From the NCBI RefSeq assembly GCF_011516655.1, contig NZ_WOSV01000005.1, forward strand, positions 124,001 through 188,000: a DNA stretch of 64,000 nucleotides, given 5' to 3'. The DNA comes from Acetobacter thailandicus. GTDB taxonomy: Bacteria > Pseudomonadota > Alphaproteobacteria > Acetobacterales > Acetobacteraceae. Positions within the stretch are counted from its first letter, which is position 1. Each line of letters opens with the position of its first letter. The notes below the pieces were generated by a model. The model was not told the origin of the DNA, did no database searches, and was given only the letters and a program-made list of their open reading frames with translations. The position numbers and the translations under genes were made by a program. This document shows, piece after piece, positions 48,655 through 59,996 of the stretch.

Positions 48655-50386
48655 CTGCACGGCTTCCTTTCTGATCATCAGTCATACCATCCCTGAGGTG
48701 AATATGTTTCCCTTCAAAGCTCATGGCCGCTGCTGAGTGAGTGGCAAGAATAACTGTTTTGCCTTTAGCCAGTATTTTCAGGCTTTCAAACACATCCTGC
48801 TCTGTTAGCGGGTCGAGATGAGCTGTAGGTTCATCAAGCAGTAAAACAGGAGCATTTTTCAGGTAAGCCCGGGCAATAGCAATACGCTGCGCCTGCCCGC
48901 CAGAAAGACCAAAACCACCCTCACCTATATATGTTTCCAGCCCGTCTGGCAGCTGAGGTAAGAATGTATCGACAGCAGCGGCCTGAATGGCTGCCGCTAA
49001 TGCGGCCTCGTTAGCGTCTGGCGATGCGAACAGGATATTTTCACGCAATGTACCTGCAAATAAGACAGGCCTTTGCCCGATTGCAGAAATGATGTGAGAG
49101 AGCTTTTCCGGGGGGCAGGTTTCTGTTGGTATATTATTGAACAGAACTGTGCCGCTATCGGGGTAAATAAAGCCCAGCAAAAGCTCAACAATAGTCGATT
49201 TCCCCGCTCCCGAGGCACCTGACAGAACCAGGGTTTCACCCGGGTTGACAGAAAAAGATATATTTTTCAGCGTAGTTCCACGTGCCGGATCCCATGTAAA
49301 ACTGACATTGTCAAAACATATCGAGACATTATGGCTTTCGGTAAGACTATCTACGTCAGAAGAAAATTCTTTTTGTATCTTACTGATATCCATCATAGCT
49401 GCCGCAGCACTTTGTGCATGTGCGCGGTCCTGGTAAGCCAGAGCCAGAGAGCGCAGAGGGGCAAAAAATTCAGGCGTGACCAGCAGCGCAAATAACCCGT
49501 GAATTAGGGTGACCTGCAAAGCACTTTCCATACCCTGTGCATGTAAAGTGAGAGCTGTATGAGCAGTGATAAGCGTTAATACTATAAAAGCCACAACCAT
49601 GGCGCAATCGATCGAAGCTGATGAAAGGAAAGCGACCCGCAAAACTTTCATCGTTCTTACACGCAGTTCTTCCGCAGCTGCGCCGATGCGTTGAGTTTCG
49701 TCTTCAGCCCGCCCTGCCAGAACAATCGTTGCAATGCCTTTAATCCGGTCAAGAAAGCGAGCCTGCAGACGCACCATAGCCAGAAACTGCTTACGTGATG
49801 CAACAGCAGCGCCAATGCCAAAAAGAGCTTGTGCAAAGGGTACGGTCAGGCCGCACAGCCCAAGGATGAGCGCCGCCTGTGGCTGAATACAATAAACCGG
49901 TATAAGTATAAGGCAGGGTGCGGCTATCCAGAGCACGGAAGCAGGAAGCCAGCGTGAAAAGAAGCCGTTCAGGGCTTCAACCCGGTCAATCACAGTGGTC
50001 GCAAGCACACCGCTGTGAGTCTGACGCAGCAGAGCCGGGCCTTCAGATAAAATAGCAGCGAGAGCTTCTTCCCGCAGGCGCTTTCTGGCCGCAAAGCCGG
50101 CTTTGGCTGCGGCAACCTCGCCCCTGGCCATACACAGCCCTCTCAGAACTGACAGTATGACAAAACCAGCCAGATAAGGCACGGGGGATGCATTAACGGG
50201 CCCCTGGGTCAGTGCCATAAGAGCATAGCCCAGAAGAGTGGCAACACACCAGGCCAGCCCTACCCCCAGAAGAGAGGAGATCAGTGAGAGAAGAATAACA
50301 GGCCTTGCTGCCTGGCGCCCAAGACGTGACTGTGCCTTCGTCCACTGGCGTATTGCTGCTTTTTCGTTGCTCATAACGCAAGCCAT
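48647..50386 (-). CDS. cydD: Heterodimeric thiol exporter ABC transporter subunit CydD
   Basis: The partner of CydC. The 579-residue exporter half begins with a CydD-like N-terminus (QSRLGRQAARPVILLSLISSLL) and membrane helices to about 310. The ATPase domain includes SGASGAGKSTIVELLLGF, LSGGQAQRIAIARAYLKNA and LLLDEPTAHLD. The ATG at 50386 is used. A second ATG at 50374 would drop four residues, and neither has a clear ribosome binding site. The cydAB genes for the cytochrome bd-type ubiquinol oxidase, frequent neighbours in other bacteria, are not in this window. Confidence 0.92.
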   Translation of the reverse strand: MACVMSNEKAAIRQWTKAQSRLGRQAARPVILLSLISSLLGVGLAWCVATLLGYALMALTQGPVNASPVPYLAGFVILSVLRGLCMARGEVAAAKAGFAARKRLREEALAAILSEGPALLRQTHSGVLATTVIDRVEALNGFFSRWLPASVLWIAAPCLILIPVYCIQPQAALILGLCGLTVPFAQALFGIGAAVASRKQFLAMVRLQARFLDRIKGIATIVLAGRAEDETQRIGAAAEELRVRTMKVLRVAFLSSASIDCAMVVAFIVLTLITAHTALTLHAQGMESALQVTLIHGLFALLVTPEFFAPLRSLALAYQDRAHAQSAAAAMMDISKIQKEFSSDVDSLTESHNVSICFDNVSFTWDPARGTTLKNISFSVNPGETLVLSGASGAGKSTIVELLLGFIYPDSGTVLFNNIPTETCPPEKLSHIISAIGQRPVLFAGTLRENILFASPDANEAALAAAIQAAAVDTFLPQLPDGLETYIGEGGFGLSGGQAQRIAIARAYLKNAPVLLLDEPTAHLDPLTEQDVFESLKILAKGKTVILATHSAAAMSFEGKHIHLRDGMTDDQKGSRADG

Positions 50387-50783
50387 TATACGGATATGCT
50401 ACCAAAGCAACAGCTTCATAAAATTTTTGCAGCTATGCGTTACGGTGTGATGCTTTACACAGCAGAAAAAACGCTAAAAAATGCTTCAATTAAAATTAGT
50501 TAACGCGACTCATCCGGATGAAGAAAGATGATTTTATTTGCTATATCATATTTAAATTGTGTGTCAGGCTGACAAAGATTTTTTATGATATGACGGTGCT
50601 GCGACGCTGATCAGAGAAAAACAGAACATAGCTGCATTATGACCAGGCTGTTTGAACCTTTAGCCTGTGTCATGGCAACATATCCGGCTGTAAGCGACTT
50701 TACCCCTCTTCATGTCTGAAGAATGTCGGTATGCTTGCCTGACAGACACATCGATGATGCTTTAACGGATATAGAAGACGTTC
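50387..50783. other. Divergent intergenic region between cydD and uup
   Basis: These 397 bases contain no open frame with family support and no RNA gene I can recognise. They must carry divergent promoters for cydDC and uup. The stretch 50480-50600 is A+T-rich. No well-spaced -35/-10 pair, and no FNR- or CRP-like palindrome, stood out. Confidence 0.4.
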
Positions 50784-52589
50784 ATGGGACCAGCACCAAT
50801 CCTCCATTTGCAGGATATTTCTTTTACTCTGGGAGGGCGCCCTCTTCTTAATGGCGCAAATCTGGCAGTCACTCCCGGTGAGCGGATATGCCTCATCGGA
50901 CGTAACGGAAGCGGAAAATCAACGCTTCTTAAAATAGCTGCCAGTCAGCTTTTACCCGATTCAGGCTCTGTATTTCTGCAGCCTGGCGCAACATTACAGT
51001 ACCTGCCTCAGGAACCTGACCTTTCAGGGCACAAGACAGCGCTGGACTATGTTCAGTCACGTATCAGCGACCCGACAGATTTGTGGCGTGCAGCAGCGCT
51101 CCTTGATGCTGTTAACCTTAGCGGAGACAAAGAGACGGCTCATCTTTCAGGCGGAGAAGTCCGGCGTTGCGCTATTGCTGGTGTTCTTGCGGCCTCCCCT
51201 GATATTCTTCTGCTTGATGAGCCGACGAACCATCTTGATCTGCCCACTATTGGCTGGCTCGAAAAAGAGCTGATGAGTTTAAATTGTGCGATCGTCATTA
51301 TCAGCCATGACCATCGCCTGCTCTCCACACTCTCCCGGTCTGTTGTCTGGCTTGACCGCGGTGAAACCCGCAGGCTTGATCAGGGCTTCGATCGTTTTGA
51401 AGAATGGCGTGAAGAGTTTCTTGAGCAGGAAAGCCGTGACGCTCACAAGCTTGACAGGCAGATTGAGCGTGAAGAAGACTGGATGCGCTATGGTGTTACG
51501 GCACGCCGCAAAAGAAATGTCAGACGTGTGGCTGAGCTTGCTGATCTGCGGAAAAAACGAAGTGAAGCCATTAAAGTGCCCGGTAAATTAACGCTGGATA
51601 CATTATCAGCCGGAACATCAAGCAAACTTGTCGCCGTTGCAGAAAATATCAGCAAAAGCTGGGGTGATCGTACCATTGTAAATAATCTCGACCTGCGCAT
51701 TCTCCGCGGTGACAGGTTAGCTATTATTGGTGCAAATGGTGCTGGTAAAACAACGCTCCTTCGCATGTTAATCGGTGAAGACCAGCCTGATTCCGGAACA
51801 ATTGTTCTGGGGCCTTCCCTTTCTATGGCGTCCCTTGATCAGAAGCGCGAAATGCTTGATCCTGAAAAAACACTCTCAGACACCCTGACCGGTGGTGGAG
51901 AGATGATACAGGTAGGCTCGGAAAAACGTCATGTAATTGGTTATATGAAGGAGTTTCTGTTTCGCCCCGAGCAGGCTCGTACTCCGGTCAGTGCCCTCTC
52001 CGGCGGTGAGCGCGGACGGTTGATGCTGGCCTGTATTTTATCTCAGCCGTCAAATTTTCTTGTGCTTGACGAGCCAACAAACGATCTCGACCTGGAAACA
52101 CTGGATTTATTGCAGGATATGCTCGCATCATACCCGGGTACTGTTCTGCTTATCAGCCATGATCGTGATTTTATTGATCGTGTTGCAACGTCTGTACTGA
52201 CAACAGAAGGCGATGGAAACTGGACCGAATATGTCGGAGGGTACAGCAGTATGCTCTCGCAGATGCGAGCCAGTAGTCAGCCAGCATCTTCTGCGCCGGC
52301 AGCGGCCACTCTGCCTCAGACTTCTGCAGCAGCACCTAAACAGGCAGCAAAAAAGCTTAATTATAAAGATCAGTTCAGATTATCTCAGTTACCTCAGGAG
52401 ATGGCCAAGCTTGAGCAAAAGAAAGAAGCTCTGAAAAATAAGCTTGATGATGTCGATTTATATGCCAGAAACCCGACACAGTTTCAGAAATACTCAGCTG
52501 ATCTGGAGGCGGTAGAAACCCTTCTCTCCGGGATTGAAGAAGAGTGGCTCGCTCTTGAACTGAAAAAGGAAGAGCTTGAAAATAATTAA
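50784..52589 (+). CDS. uup: ABC-F family ATPase Uup
   Basis: Uup is a cytoplasmic ABC-F protein with two ATPase domains that acts on ribosomes and, in E. coli, limits precise transposon excision. The 601 residues contain the first domain (IGRNGSGKSTLLKI, signature LSGGEVRRCAIAGVL, LLLDEPTNHLDLPTI) and the second (IGANGAGKTTLLRML, LSGGERGRLMLACIL, VLDEPTNDLDLETLD). The P-site tRNA-interaction linker lies between them. The C-terminal coiled coil (about 530-601, ending LALELKKEELENN) distinguishes Uup from EttA and YheS. GAAG precedes the ATG. A strong shared terminator follows. Confidence 0.93.
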   Translation: MGPAPILHLQDISFTLGGRPLLNGANLAVTPGERICLIGRNGSGKSTLLKIAASQLLPDSGSVFLQPGATLQYLPQEPDLSGHKTALDYVQSRISDPTDLWRAAALLDAVNLSGDKETAHLSGGEVRRCAIAGVLAASPDILLLDEPTNHLDLPTIGWLEKELMSLNCAIVIISHDHRLLSTLSRSVVWLDRGETRRLDQGFDRFEEWREEFLEQESRDAHKLDRQIEREEDWMRYGVTARRKRNVRRVAELADLRKKRSEAIKVPGKLTLDTLSAGTSSKLVAVAENISKSWGDRTIVNNLDLRILRGDRLAIIGANGAGKTTLLRMLIGEDQPDSGTIVLGPSLSMASLDQKREMLDPEKTLSDTLTGGGEMIQVGSEKRHVIGYMKEFLFRPEQARTPVSALSGGERGRLMLACILSQPSNFLVLDEPTNDLDLETLDLLQDMLASYPGTVLLISHDRDFIDRVATSVLTTEGDGNWTEYVGGYSSMLSQMRASSQPASSAPAAATLPQTSAAAPKQAAKKLNYKDQFRLSQLPQEMAKLEQKKEALKNKLDDVDLYARNPTQFQKYSADLEAVETLLSGIEEEWLALELKKEELENN

Positions 52590-52606
52590 GCTCGTTTTGT
52601 GATAAA

Positions 52607-52641
52607 AAAAGGACCTTCTGAAATTATCAGAAGGTCCTTTT
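52607..52641. terminator. Bidirectional terminator between uup and the response regulator gene
   Basis: AAAAGGACCTTCTGA (52607-52621) and TCAGAAGGTCCTTTT (52627-52641) form a perfect 15-bp stem with a 5-base loop. Runs of A before and T after the core provide U-tracts on both strands, as expected between convergent genes. Confidence 0.9.
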
Positions 52642-52653
52642 AAAAGAGCTGGC

Positions 52654-53370
52654 TCAGGAAGACTGAGGGCCCGTTTCAGGATAAAGTCTGTACCCGCCAC
52701 CTTCTGTAATCAGCAAAGATGCATTAGCCGGATCGGGTTCGATTTTTTGTCTCAGGCGATAAATGTGGGTCTCAAGCGTATGTGTCGTCACGGCTGCATT
52801 ATAACCCCACACCTCATTGAGCAAAACCTGGCGTGGAACAGGGCGTGTACCGGCACGATATAAAAATTTAAGAATAGCCGTTTCTTTTTCGGTAAGGCGG
52901 ATACGCTTATTTTTTGTCGTTTCCTGAAGGAGTTTAACCGACGGGCGAAATGTATACGGCCCGATCGAGAAAACAGCATCTTCACTATTTTCAAAAAGTC
53001 TTAGCTGCGCACGCAGGCGCGCCAGAAGTTCTGCAATACGGAATGGCTTGGCAACATAGTCATTGGCACCGGCATCAAGACCGCGAACAATATCCGCTTC
53101 ATCATCTGAGCCGGTGAGCATGATAATGGGTACACGCACACCGCTGCTACGCAGCTCTGCGCAGAAATCTCGGCCATCGCCATCTGGTAGTGTGACGTCA
53201 AGCAGAATGGAATCATACCGACTGTCAGGCGCTTCCAGTTTACTGCGCGCATCAGCCAGGGAGACAGCTTCTGTTACTGAAAACTCACCATCAATCTGTA
53301 GTTGCTCAACAAGAGTTTGCCGAAGTACCTGGTCATCATCAACGATCAGTATGGGACGTGCACCTGTCAT
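52654..53370 (-). CDS. OmpR/PhoB-family response regulator without an adjacent histidine kinase
   Basis: The 238-residue protein joins a receiver domain (about 5-120) to a winged-helix DNA-binding domain (about 140-235). The acidic pocket (IVDDDQVLRQ), phosphoacceptor Asp58 (ILLDVTLPDGDG), switch Thr (MLTGSDDE) and Lys (YVAKPFRIAEL) are intact. The output domain shows LTEKETAILKFLYRAG and THTLETHIYRLRQKIE. No sensor kinase gene lies beside it: upstream is an antiporter in the same direction and downstream the convergent uup. It is thus an orphan regulator in this window, and its targets are unknown. Confidence 0.93.
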   Translation of the reverse strand: MTGARPILIVDDDQVLRQTLVEQLQIDGEFSVTEAVSLADARSKLEAPDSRYDSILLDVTLPDGDGRDFCAELRSSGVRVPIIMLTGSDDEADIVRGLDAGANDYVAKPFRIAELLARLRAQLRLFENSEDAVFSIGPYTFRPSVKLLQETTKNKRIRLTEKETAILKFLYRAGTRPVPRQVLLNEVWGYNAAVTTHTLETHIYRLRQKIEPDPANASLLITEGGGYRLYPETGPQSS

Positions 53371-53535
53371 AAGTATTGATACCCTTTATGTCGGCTCTTA
53401 ATTTTTAAAGGACGATCCGAGCCTTTCCGGTCTGGCAGAACCATCTCATGATTTTCCTCTTTAACCAAGAGCGAATACCATATCTGGCTGGTAAAAAAAG
53501 GTGTTACCAGAGTGTGGTATCTTCAAAAAAATGTT

Positions 53536-55383
53536 TTATGCTCCTACGTAATGTGATCCGCCGGTTATAAGTTCAGCCTCAGAAAACTCGGGTGGTACAA
53601 GAGCGATGACACTATATCCATTCTCAAGCGAGGGGCGGATATCATCTTCAGCAGAAAGAACACTTATCGCAACGCCTTTCTGTATGACCAGAAAGGGCAG
53701 AAGATTATTATTCTCGTGAAAAACAGTATGTTTGTTTTCAGTCGTGACAATAAGCTCCATGAAGTGCCAGCCTTCACTGATAAGTGTTTCAAGCAGTGTG
53801 AAGTTCCATGAAGGGTCGCCAAAAACTTTACCTCGGGCATCCCGGCTTAGCCCGCTATACTGGTCGAGGCGCGCAATACCGGGGCTGACCTGGAAAACCC
53901 GCTGGTGACCAAAGTGCGGCGCCAGATGAGCACAGACAAGGCCATTATAGATATTATCCGGTGTTGCGCAGATAAGATAATCAGCAGGTCGCTCTTCCAG
54001 ACTTTCAGCGCCTTCTTCCGAAAGTACTTCAGTCTGAAGTACCGGAATTTTCTCATGCCTGGCCCGCATTAGTTTTTTTTCAGAGCTGTCAACAAGAAGC
54101 ACGGGCACATTTGCTTTATGTAATGTAGCGGCCAGGTGTGTCGACCAGGTATTGGCCCCAACGATAGCAAGAGCCGGTTCGTTAGACAGTGTAAGTTTCA
54201 GGCGCCGCCCCAGCGGCATAAGTGAAAAACCATGTAAAATCATAGTGGAGGCGATAATTGCAAAGACAGCTGGCATAACCTGCCCGGCCCCAGGGTAGCC
54301 TGCATCCTGCAGGCGCAGGCCAGCAATACCGGCAACAGCAGCTGCTACGATACCGCGAGGGGCAATCCAGCCAACAAAAATACGCTCAGGCCACGTCAGG
54401 TCTGAACGAATAGTTGCCAGCAATATGCCAAGCGGTCTGACCAGAAATAAAACAGCAAGTGTCAGCAAACCAATTGATATAGAAAGATGTGCCAGCTCAG
54501 CGCGCTGAAGATCAGCAGTCAGTAAAACAAAGAGAATAGAGACAATCAGTACAACCAGCGCTTCTTTCATGCGCTGAATTTCAGCAAAGCCTGGAATACG
54601 CAGATTAACCAGCGCCATGCCAAATACGGTTGAGGCCATAAGGCCTGCACCGTCCATCGCCAGGGTGCCAAGAACAAATAAAACCAGCGCACTGGTAATT
54701 AACACCGGAATTTTGAGGATTTCGGGCATCATGTCCCGCACCCAGAGCCAGCGCATGCCCCACGCCGCACCAAACCCGAGCAGGATCATTAATCCCGCAC
54801 TGAGAATCATATGAGGAAGGATAAAACCAAAAAAAGTGCCTGATCCCTCCCCTGGTCGCATCAGAAGCACTTCAAGCACCAGAGTTGCCAGAATAGCGCC
54901 AACGGGGTCATTAATAATAGCTTCCCACCGCAAGAAAGCTGCGACACGGGGGTGTAGCTTAGCCTGTCTGAGAAGCGGTAAAACAACTGTCGGGCCAGTC
55001 ACAACAATAATTGCACCGAAGAGAAACGCCGCCCCCCAGCTCATAGCGCCAATATAATGCGCGGCAGCACTACCCAGAATAAGATTGATCGGTAGTGCAA
55101 ATAACGTCAGCCGAATAACACCTTCACCTGATTGTTTGAGCTGACGAAAATCAAGCGCCAGGCCACCTTCAAAAACAATAAGCGCAACGGCGAGAGAGAC
55201 AAGGGAATGGAAAGCCGGACCAATCATCTTTGTCGGATGTAAAATTTCCAGACCCGGCCCGGCGACAAGCCCCAGTGAAAAGAGCAATACAATAGCAGGC
55301 AACCGAAAACGCCAGGCTGTCCATTGTGCGAGCATACTACCGCCCAGAACAAAAAAAATGAAAAGTAGTACACTTTCAGTCAT
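53536..55383 (-). CDS. CPA1-type Na+(K+)/H+ antiporter with C-terminal TrkA-N-like domain
   Basis: The 615-residue protein has about 12-13 membrane helices over residues 1-390, related to NhaP-type antiporters. The family ND motif (WEAIINDPVGAILATLVLEV) and GWIAPRGIVAAAVAGI are present. After about 400 a soluble part begins with a Rossmann-like TrkA-N fold (LAIVGANTWSTHLAATLHKANVPVLLVDSS). Such domains gate cation/proton exchange in response to NAD(H) or nucleotides. GxGxxG is only partly kept (GANTWS), so cofactor binding is doubtful. The ATG at 55383 is preceded by AGGTGG. A GTG at 55389 is in frame but less likely. Probable roles are pH and cation homeostasis in an acid-producing organism (inference). 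Confidence 0.88.
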   Translation of the reverse strand: MTESVLLFIFFVLGGSMLAQWTAWRFRLPAIVLLFSLGLVAGPGLEILHPTKMIGPAFHSLVSLAVALIVFEGGLALDFRQLKQSGEGVIRLTLFALPINLILGSAAAHYIGAMSWGAAFLFGAIIVVTGPTVVLPLLRQAKLHPRVAAFLRWEAIINDPVGAILATLVLEVLLMRPGEGSGTFFGFILPHMILSAGLMILLGFGAAWGMRWLWVRDMMPEILKIPVLITSALVLFVLGTLAMDGAGLMASTVFGMALVNLRIPGFAEIQRMKEALVVLIVSILFVLLTADLQRAELAHLSISIGLLTLAVLFLVRPLGILLATIRSDLTWPERIFVGWIAPRGIVAAAVAGIAGLRLQDAGYPGAGQVMPAVFAIIASTMILHGFSLMPLGRRLKLTLSNEPALAIVGANTWSTHLAATLHKANVPVLLVDSSEKKLMRARHEKIPVLQTEVLSEEGAESLEERPADYLICATPDNIYNGLVCAHLAPHFGHQRVFQVSPGIARLDQYSGLSRDARGKVFGDPSWNFTLLETLISEGWHFMELIVTTENKHTVFHENNNLLPFLVIQKGVAISVLSAEDDIRPSLENGYSVIALVPPEFSEAELITGGSHYVGA

Positions 55384-55465
55384 GGCCACCTGTCTTAAAC
55401 ACAGCTCTGCTTTTTAAGCCTATATAAAGATATATTAACTGATGCTTCTTATTTTTGCCAACAAA

Positions 55466-55493
55466 ACAAAAAAAGCCCTCTGTAAGAGGGCTT
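55466..55493 (-). terminator. Rho-independent terminator of the guaB-rsmB transcript
   Basis: AGCCCTCT (55474-55481) and AGAGGGCT (55485-55492) form a perfect stem with a 3-base loop. On the minus strand seven T residues follow. It lies about 93 bases after the rsmB-type stop codon. Confidence 0.88.
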
Positions 55494-55585
55494 CGGTAAA
55501 TAACAAAATTTATATAATATTTTTTATTTAAATCATAAACAAATAATGGTTTTTATAGTGCTGATGTTTTGTCATAATATTACAA

Positions 55586-56875
55586 TTACTCTTTTCTCTC
55601 AAGAGTAGCTGCGAAAAACCCATCTGTACCATCACGGTATGGTGTTAATGAAATCATATCACAATCACGCAACGCGTGAGGCAGAGAACTGCTTTGCGGA
55701 GCGATGAGTCTGAAATCAGCGTGACGTGCCAGGAAAGATTCAATCTGACGGGTGTTTTCAGCTGATAAAATAGAACAGGTCGCATAAACCATTCTGCCGC
55801 CAGGTTTAACAAGAGCTGCAGCTTTATCGAGAATGGCTGCCTGTTTTTCTAGCAGCTCATCAATATCCACCTGCGTCAGACGCAGCCGAGCATCAGGGTT
55901 GCGACGCCACGTGCCTGTTCCGCTACATGGTGCATCGACAAGAACACGGTCGAAAGATCCCGCCCTGCGTTTCGTCCATTTGTCACCACTTACCAGCAGG
56001 TGGCGTTCAACATTATGTACCCCTGCTCTTCTGAGGCGCTTCACCGCACCGGTCAGCCTTTTTTCAGATACATCACAGGCGGCGATATGTCCTTTGTTTT
56101 GCATCATCATGGCAAGAGCAAGCGTTTTACCACCTGCACCGGCACAATAATCGAGAACGCGCATCTCTGGCGCCGGGTCAAGAGCAGCGGCAACCAGCTG
56201 GCTGCCCTCATCCTGTATTTCTATACGGCCATCTTTAAACGGCGCTGTCGATGTAACTGAAACACGCCCTTTAAACCGTAAACCCCAGGGAGATAATGGT
56301 GTCGGGGTTGTCAGAAAACCTTCCTGCCTGAGTGCTGACTGAGCCTCTTCACGCGTGGTACGTAAAATATTCACCCGCATGTCGAGAGAGGCTGTCTCTG
56401 AAAGAGCGGTAAGTTCCTGCTCCAGTGTTTCCCCAAATGTTTGCTGCAGCTCAGGCAGCAGCCAGTCAGGTATTTCGCACCGCACAGACAGCGGCATGGT
56501 CTCAGTCACCAGCGCACCGGTTTTCAGACGTGTCAGAACATTACGTTCTGACAGAGATAATGCACCGGCACAAAAACGCCCGTCGGCGAACTGTTCTGTC
56601 AGTTCTTTTAGAGTGGTGCCCTGAAAAAGCAGGCAAGCCCCTGCCAGCAGGCGTGGCGTTGGCTCAGCCCCTGCCAGAGACAAATGCCAGCTCAGACGAT
56701 ACCAGCTGCGCATCACATCCCATACGAGAGATGAGACGGCCCGTCGATCTCCGCCTCCGATATAACGCCGTTCACGAAAAAAATCGCTGGCGATGGCATC
56801 GGCCGGTTTACGTGAGAGCGTTTTAATCTCAGATAAAAGATCAACAGAGGCTGCGAGACGCGCAGATGGTGTCAT
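55586..56875 (-). CDS. RsmB/NOP-family RNA (cytosine-5) methyltransferase
   Basis: The 429 residues comprise an N-terminal NusB-like helical domain (about 1-140) and a SAM-dependent methyltransferase domain. Motifs are VLDYCAGAGGKTLALAM for SAM binding, DRVLVDAPCSGTGTWRRNPD with the first conserved Cys, and MVYATCSILSAEN with the catalytic Cys. The substrate is probably 16S rRNA C967, as for RsmB, but the family also includes other targets, so I do not give the symbol with certainty. It follows guaB by 9 bases, a frequent alphaproteobacterial pairing. Confidence 0.9.
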   Translation of the reverse strand: MTPSARLAASVDLLSEIKTLSRKPADAIASDFFRERRYIGGGDRRAVSSLVWDVMRSWYRLSWHLSLAGAEPTPRLLAGACLLFQGTTLKELTEQFADGRFCAGALSLSERNVLTRLKTGALVTETMPLSVRCEIPDWLLPELQQTFGETLEQELTALSETASLDMRVNILRTTREEAQSALRQEGFLTTPTPLSPWGLRFKGRVSVTSTAPFKDGRIEIQDEGSQLVAAALDPAPEMRVLDYCAGAGGKTLALAMMMQNKGHIAACDVSEKRLTGAVKRLRRAGVHNVERHLLVSGDKWTKRRAGSFDRVLVDAPCSGTGTWRRNPDARLRLTQVDIDELLEKQAAILDKAAALVKPGGRMVYATCSILSAENTRQIESFLARHADFRLIAPQSSSLPHALRDCDMISLTPYRDGTDGFFAATLERKE

Positions 56876-56884
56876 AGGTTCAGA

Positions 56885-58381
<1,497 letters not shown>

Positions 58382-58477
58382 TTAAGATGTCAATTGGGAT
58401 CACCCGATAGCAGCAGATTTGTGTCTTCAGGCCATCAGACAGATGGCAGCCGGGGATATAATATCTTAACGATAAAT

Positions 58478-58493
58478 ACAAGATCTATCTTGT
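58478..58493. promoter_or_regulatory. 16-bp palindrome between guaB and mntH
   Basis: ACAAGATCTATCTTGT has two perfect 7-base arms and a 2-base centre. On the minus strand its distal arm forms TTGTAT, a possible -35 element for guaB. It is a candidate operator for either divergent gene. I cannot tie it to a known regulator. Confidence 0.5.
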
Positions 58494-58538
58494 TCGATTT
58501 CAGGCATGATGCCTCGTCATGCATACCTTAAAAGCAGG

Positions 58539-58544
58539 TATAAT
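58539..58544 (+). promoter_or_regulatory. Possible -10 element of the mntH promoter
   Basis: TATAAT is a perfect sigma-70 -10 hexamer, about 110 bases before the chosen mntH ATG. The -35 position (GTCATG about 17 bases upstream) is a poor match, so activation or a different spacing would be needed. Confidence 0.4.
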
Positions 58545-58649
58545 GTTAATAAAATGCTGATGGCTACTATTCAGATATTGCGTGCTGAGACATAGTGAAG
58601 GTGTTTGTTTTTTGATGAAACGTTCATTTTATTAAAAAAGCTTTTATTC

Positions 58650-59996
58650 ATGCAAGCCTCTCCCTCCCGGTCACCAGTACCTTCCGATCATGCAGAATAC
58701 CCGGAACAAAACTGTTCTGGCATGTCTGCTGGGCCGGGTGTGAAAGTGCCTGACGGCGCCTCGTCGTTCAGGCGGTTCCTGGCTTTTGTCGGGCCAGGCT
58801 ATATGGTGTCAGTGGGGTATATGGACCCCGGAAACTGGGCCACAGACCTTGAAGGCGGCGCGCGTTTCGGGTTTGTGCTGCTCTCTGTCATACTTTTGTC
58901 AAATGTTATGGCTGTCTTACTCCAGTCCCTCTCGGCCAGGATCGGGATTGCTACCGGCTATGATCTGGCACAGGCCTGCCGGGCTTACTTTCCACCTTTT
59001 ATTAATTTTTTTCTCTGGCTGACCTGTGAAATTGCAATTATCGCCTGTGACCTTGCAGAAGTTATTGGCACGGCCATTGCCCTGCAATTACTTTTTCACA
59101 TCCCTCTTATTGCCGGAGCCTGCCTGTCTGTACTCGATACGTTTCTGCTGCTTTTACTGCTCAAACTTGGGATGAGATGGCTTGAGGCCTGTGTCATGGC
59201 TTTTCTTGCTATTATCGCAGCCTGCTTTGCCATTCAGGTTGTTGCGGCCTCCCCGGCTCTGCCAGCTGTGCTGAAGGGGTTTTTATTTTCTCCGGTCGTG
59301 CTGACTAATCAGGATATTTTATACGTTGCGATCGGCATCGTCGGGGCTACAGTCATGCCTCATAACCTATATCTGCATTCAGCTTTAGTGAAAACGCGTG
59401 CTTATGCGCAGGATGAGGCCGGTAAGCGCGAAGCTATACGCTTTGCGACACTAGACAGCACCATTGCTCTGACGCTGGCACTGTTTGTGAACGCGGCCAT
59501 CCTGATTGTATCGGCTGCAGCGTTTCATGGGACAGGACATCAGGATGTAGCCGATATCGGTCAGGCTTATAAACTGATCTCTCCTTTACTGGGGCTTGGT
59601 ATTGCCTCAACCCTTTTTGCTGTTGCACTGCTGGCCGCGGGCACAAACTCGACAATTACCGGCACGCTGGCTGGGCAGATTGTGATGGAGGGCTTTTTAA
59701 AACTGAAGATCCCCCCCTGGTTAAGGCGTCTTGTAACGCGTGGCCTGGCTCTTATCCCTGTTTTGCTCGTTATTTTATTATATGGAGAGAAAGGCACCAC
59801 CTCACTTCTTATCCTCAGCCAGGTGGTTCTCTCCATGCAGCTGCCTTTTGCTGTTATTCCTCTGGTGATGTTTGTTTCTGACCGCAAAAAAATGGGCAGC
59901 TTTGTAATATCGAAGAAAGTTTCATGGCTGTCATGGGCTGTTTCAGCCATCATCCTCGCGCTTAACTTCAAACTGCTGTACGATACCGTTTTTTAA
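58650..59996 (+). CDS. mntH: NRAMP-family divalent metal transporter
   Basis: NRAMP proteins import Mn2+ and related ions with protons. The 448 residues span about 11 membrane helices. The first conserved metal-binding motif occurs as [17 protein letters not shown] and the helix-6 motif as [13 protein letters not shown], supplying the Asp, Asn and Met ligands known for this family. An N-terminal hydrophilic extension of about 50 residues precedes them. I use the ATG at 58650. A TTG at 58605 with AAGG three to six bases upstream would add 15 residues and cannot be excluded. The stop overlaps that of the convergent asparaginase gene. Manganese as substrate is inferred from the family. Confidence 0.9.
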   Translation: MQASPSRSPVPSDHAEYPEQNCSGMSAGPGVKVPDGASSFRRFLAFVGPGYMVSVGYMDPGNWATDLEGGARFGFVLLSVILLSNVMAVLLQSLSARIGIATGYDLAQACRAYFPPFINFFLWLTCEIAIIACDLAEVIGTAIALQLLFHIPLIAGACLSVLDTFLLLLLLKLGMRWLEACVMAFLAIIAACFAIQVVAASPALPAVLKGFLFSPVVLTNQDILYVAIGIVGATVMPHNLYLHSALVKTRAYAQDEAGKREAIRFATLDSTIALTLALFVNAAILIVSAAAFHGTGHQDVADIGQAYKLISPLLGLGIASTLFAVALLAAGTNSTITGTLAGQIVMEGFLKLKIPPWLRRLVTRGLALIPVLLVILLYGEKGTTSLLILSQVVLSMQLPFAVIPLVMFVSDRKKMGSFVISKKVSWLSWAVSAIILALNFKLLYDTVF

